The position numbers and the translations under genes are program-made. Of a stretch of DNA of 64,000 nt, positions 61,038-64,000 are shown piece by piece. The stretch is taken from NCBI GenBank assembly GCA_006937955.1, contig SSNP01000015.1:2728597-2792596 (forward strand), read 5' to 3'. The notes below the pieces were generated by a model, which saw nothing but the letters and a program-made list of their open reading frames with translations, searched no databases and was not told the DNA's origin. The DNA comes from Pachypanchax playfairii. Its lineage: Eukaryota; Chordata; Actinopteri; Cyprinodontiformes; Aplocheilidae. Position 1 is the stretch's first letter, and each line of letters starts with the position of its first letter.

Positions 61038-62250
61038 TGTGAAGAATCTGTTTACCACAAATCAGATCACTTTTCTAAGAACTAATCGAATGTAGGGCTC
61101 AATGAGGAAGCTTGTGCTATTTTCAATCAAATAATGTGTCACGCCGTCATTTTAAATCATTATGCATCTCGGTATTTCCGTCGTCAGAGCAAAATAAATC
61201 CATAATTAGCCATTCCATCTTCCATTATGAACTGTTGTTGCCTGGCTGTCTAACTCCACGTCTGATAACAGTTTAACCAATAAGCTACCACCATTACATC
61301 CACTTAAATTTCCGGTTTAGCTTTATAAAATAAAATCTGTAACGGTTAGTCCGTCACTGACGCAGTTTCAAGAAACATAAAACACATTTAGCAATTACAT
61401 ATTAGTTGCTATATTTCCTGTATTTACATATTTTCCCATAACCAAGCGTTATATTCAACTGACGCACACGTGCAAAAATCATTTATTTTCCAGTTTCCGA
61501 AAAGTGTGAGTAACCGTGCTACATGATGCTAACTTGACAGGGAAGTGAGATTTTCTTCTTCGCTTGTTATTCAGATGGCTGTTAATATTCTGCCACCTGC
61601 TGACGGAAACACGTTTTTCTTTCTTTCTATTTTTCTCGGAGGACAAGTGGCAAATTGGGAATAAAAAAATATGTCAACAACTACAGGTGTGATCGAGAGG
61701 TATTCGACATTCCACAAAATTATCAAGAGAAAAAAACAATATTCAGTTGTAGATATTTATGTATTTTTATTTTTAGTGATGTTTTGGTGAGGTGGCTCAT
61801 ACTTTTACCAATATTAGTTACTTCAAACTCACTGAAACCTTTGGTAGCTCAATCTTAATCCAATAACTTTGAAACATTAAATATTTTGTGCACTTATGCA
61901 GGGATTTGTAACCAGACTTTAATACAAAACTAACCTACTGTTGTTTTTAAATGGGTCTTTGCAGAACTTCTATAAAATTCACAAAACCTTTTATTTTTTG
62001 TTATCATTTATTTGATTCAAACATGCTCCACGTTCACCAAAATGACAAAGAATATTTACAATTTGTCACATGTTTGTAAAGGCAGAATCAAACACTTCTT
62101 CATGCATGTCCTAAAATACACAACTGGCATCTTTTAAATTAAAAAGAAGCGTAATAAATTGAAAGAAAAGGAAAAACATGACAAAACAAAATTAGAGCAC
62201 GTTTTCGATTATTGAAGACGTGTAAAAAAATGTTTAAAAGACGACACACT
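61038..62250. other. dpagt1 promoter and spacer
   Basis: The dpagt1 5' UTR and promoter lie immediately right of 61037; no TATA box is evident. The rest is AT-rich. A minus-strand AATAAA at about 61991-61996 could serve the ORF at 62254-62580. No other gene is supported. Confidence 0.45.
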
Positions 62251-62253
62251 TTT

Positions 62254-62580
62254 TTATAAAACTAGTTTATCGTCAACAAAATCTTTTATTTTTGCAGATT
62301 TAAATAATCGGCTTTTACTTTGAAACCCTGCTCTACTTCCGTTTTCTTCTTCTCTTCCTCTCGCAGCTTCACCTGTTGGTTGCTGCTGTTCTGCCAAAAC
62401 GTCGTCATCGTCACTGTAGCGGCAGACGGGCAATATCAGCGCAGATTTCAAACCCGTCGGAACCCGGAGCTTCCGACAGCTAGCCAAAGCCGTGGTCTGG
62501 GTTCCGACACCGACAGAAAGCTGTCTGACAGAAAGGAGATGAGACTCGCAGCTTGTTTTTGGAGCTCTCCTTGTCGCCAT
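62254..62580 (-). CDS. Unrecognised 108-residue ORF in the c2cd2l promoter region
   Basis: A single open frame starts at ATG 62580, the first in-frame ATG after an upstream stop. The protein begins MATRRAPKTS, is Arg/Ser/Thr-rich and basic without acidic residues apart from one Glu over the first 50 residues (a possible mitochondrial presequence), then has a DDDD-containing and an E/R-rich middle, and ends KSAKIKDFVDDKLVL. I know no homologue. It lies in CpG-rich DNA between divergent dpagt1 and c2cd2l, and a good minus-strand donor (CTCCAG|GTAAACG) lies just upstream of its ATG. It may be a small fish gene, the last exon of one, or a chance frame in promoter DNA. Confidence 0.3.
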   Translation of the reverse strand: MATRRAPKTSCESHLLSVRQLSVGVGTQTTALASCRKLRVPTGLKSALILPVCRYSDDDDVLAEQQQPTGEAARGREEENGSRAGFQSKSRLFKSAKIKDFVDDKLVL

Positions 62581-62589
62581 GAAGAAGCC

Positions 62590-62964
62590 AGCTTCTTTCG
62601 TTTACCTGGAGCCTGCAGCTCGGATCGTTTGAATTAAACTTCAGGTTGAATCTGCTTTTGATTATTCGACCTGTTTCTTTAACCTGCTACATGCTAGCAA
62701 TCAGACTCGTTTGTTTATATTTGTATAACCTTTATGTTGTTGTTATTGTTATTAAATCGCATCCTGCAACGATTCAGACACTCAGTAACTGAAAATAACC
62801 ACGTCAAAGTTGAGCTGGTTGTAACTACAATGTTAAAGACTAATTATGTGTTTGTATAAATGCGTCAGTGTTGGAGTGAACCTGCATGTTTTCACAGGCT
62901 AACGGGAGCTGAGCTGATTTTTTCCGTTCGGACCTGGTGATATGAGAGGCTCCGGGAGGCGGTG
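62590..62964 (+). promoter_or_regulatory. c2cd2l 5' UTR / promoter region
   Basis: CpG-rich sequence at about 62300-62600 precedes c2cd2l. A possible leader intron runs from AACTTCAG|GTTGAA near 62642 to TTTTCACAG|GCTAACGGG near 62899, which would place the transcription start left of 62640 and overlap the minus-strand ORF. This is inferred from splice-site likeness only. Confidence 0.4.
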
Positions 62965-63348
62965 ATGGAGCTCCAGGACTTGGGCTGGTTCTGCATGGTG
63001 GCTCTCTTTTTAGCCTCCTTGCTCATTGTGCTCAGATGGCTGATCCAGCATTCTCTGACTTTATTGCGGCTGTGGAAATCCAAGAAAACAGCCAAGCGAC
63101 GCAGCGAGAAGTCCGAGAGAGTCTGGGATCAGCAACAGAAGCAGGTCTGCATCAATCAGACCCAGCAGAGCTACACTGGGGGTGTGTGGGGCTTCCTGCT
63201 CAAGCTCCGTTCTGGAAGGCCTGGAGGTCCTGCTTCTGAGCCCGGAATTAAAGACTTGCTGACCTCTCTGGTCTCCTTCAGATCCTTCAGGGAGCACTGG
63301 CAGAGAACCTGGGTGAACGCTCTCAATGAACAGGCCCACCGACACGGG
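62965..63348 (+). CDS. c2cd2l: C2CD2-like protein (TMEM24), first coding exon, partial
   Basis: The exon encodes 128 residues and ends at a GGG|GTGAGT donor in phase 0; the rest of the gene is off the right edge. ATG 62965 was chosen; the preceding GTG is not a vertebrate start. Residues 9-31 form one membrane helix (FCMVALFLASLLIVLRWLI), followed by a basic Lys/Arg stretch. The conserved segment EPGIKDLLTSLVSFRSFREHWQRTW-NALNEQA is the start of the SMP lipid-transfer domain of TMEM24. The protein is anchored in the ER, reaches to the plasma membrane at contact sites and moves phosphatidylinositol in insulin-secreting cells and neurons. Its C2 domain and C-terminal part are not in the window. 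Confidence 0.93.
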
Positions 63349-64000
63349 GTGAGTTCTGCTCACACACTTCACTGGAGTGCATGTGTGCTGGAAGTGTGTG
63401 TGGGCTGCAGGGTGGAGGTGTGGGAGCTGTTGGGGGGGCTATTCTTGCGTAACAGGCCTGAGTCTGTGCAGAGAAAGAGGGGAGACTTGTTATCTGGACT
63501 CTGGCAGACAACAGCACCCACACATCTTAAAAATAGTTTTAAAATGTGTAGATCTGTGAAATTGTTTCACCTTTTGAGATGTTTTGGGATGTTTTGAGAT
63601 GTTTTGGGATGTTTCGGGATGTTTTGAGATGTTTCCGGATGTGTCAACCCTTCGCTCTCAGTATTACAGTGACATCTGGGTTTAAGTGGGGTTGGAGCTC
63701 CACTGTCAGCTCATCGGGTGTTTCTAAGGTCCCGTCCCTTCCACGGTTCCTTTGAAAGGTGTGAATCAACAGTCTGCTGTCGGATGTTTCCTGTGGGCAC
63801 TTGCAGTGAAGAGCACCCCCCCACCCCCCACCTAACACTTGCTTATAAAATGCTGCTGAGTGTGTGGGTGTTTTAAAGGGGTCGGATCAATCCAGCTCAG
63901 TGAACCTGCACCACAAACGGCTCTCAGCTGTGATTCATAATGGTCAGCTGATCTCTCTCTGCTGATTAAAATGTTCAGGTAAACTGAGTGGCATTCACTG
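63349..64000 (+). other. c2cd2l intron 1 (partial)
   Basis: No further c2cd2l exon was recognised before the right edge. The open frame that continues past 63348 is read-through into the intron. The stretch contains the decamer tandem repeat at 63572-63640 and a C-run at 63816-63830. Confidence 0.7.
63572..63640 (+). repeat. Seven-copy decamer tandem repeat, gttttgrgat
   Basis: The blocks read tttttgagat-like, gttttgggat, gttttgagat, gttttgggat, gtttcgggat, gttttgagat and gtttccggat, each ten bases long with no indels. It lies in intron 1 of c2cd2l. Confidence 0.9.

Noticed and set aside
62320..62637. 105-codon + strand frame left of c2cd2l
   Set aside because: It overlaps the minus-strand ORF in CpG-rich promoter-like DNA, has no family similarity and is not in frame with c2cd2l.
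63349..63597. Extension of the c2cd2l open frame past 63348
   Set aside because: A strong GTGAGT donor at 63349 follows the conserved NEQA-H-G segment. Beyond it the frame loses similarity and runs into simple repeat.

Overview
The window looks like nuclear DNA of a ray-finned (teleost) fish, probably a percomorph. It holds compact, intron-split vertebrate genes with GT-AG junctions, AT-rich spacers, an L2-type LINE relic, a decayed Tc1-like transposon, a palindromic MITE-like element and a dispersed fish repeat. There are no bacterial operons, CRISPR arrays or RNA genes that I could support. All exon borders below were read by hand; for each gene the splice phases agree from exon to exon and the total length matches the known family.

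Layout. (1) At 1-4651, on the minus strand, are the first coding exons of sipa1 (a Rap GTPase-activating protein), cut by the left edge. (2) 4652-22200 is mostly gene-free, probably the long first intron of sipa1, with decayed repeats and a striking pyrimidine/purine-biased block at 19.7-20.9 kb. A candidate sipa1 promoter and non-coding first exon with two NRF1-like palindromes lies at 22.2-22.7 kb. (3) kat5 (Tip60 acetyltransferase) spans 24024-32191 on the minus strand, with 16 coding exons including several frame-neutral exons in the linker between chromodomain and catalytic domain. (4) abcg4 (sterol-type ABC half-transporter) spans 35361-45811 on the minus strand, 14 coding exons, with two long perfect microsatellites in its first coding intron. 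(5) 45812-50000 holds probable abcg4 5' sequence and repeats. (6) Two small secreted-protein genes converge: a transcobalamin beta-domain-like gene at 50080-50929 (+) and a cysteine-rich, single-sushi-domain gene at 51775-52845 (-). (7) hinfp (histone H4 transcription factor) is at 53758-57023 (-) and dpagt1 (first enzyme of N-glycan precursor synthesis) at 58357-61037 (-). (8) An unrecognised ORF lies at 62254-62580 (-). The first coding exon of c2cd2l (TMEM24) begins at 62965 (+), head to head with dpagt1, and runs off the right edge.

The genes do not form one pathway. sipa1 and kat5 are housekeeping or signalling genes that in human lie on 11q13. abcg4, hinfp, dpagt1 and c2cd2l are neighbours on human 11q23.3. 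The window therefore spans a junction of two conserved synteny blocks (human positions are from memory). The most unusual content is the pair of small secreted genes placed between abcg4 and hinfp, which are neighbours in human, and the modular kat5 linker.
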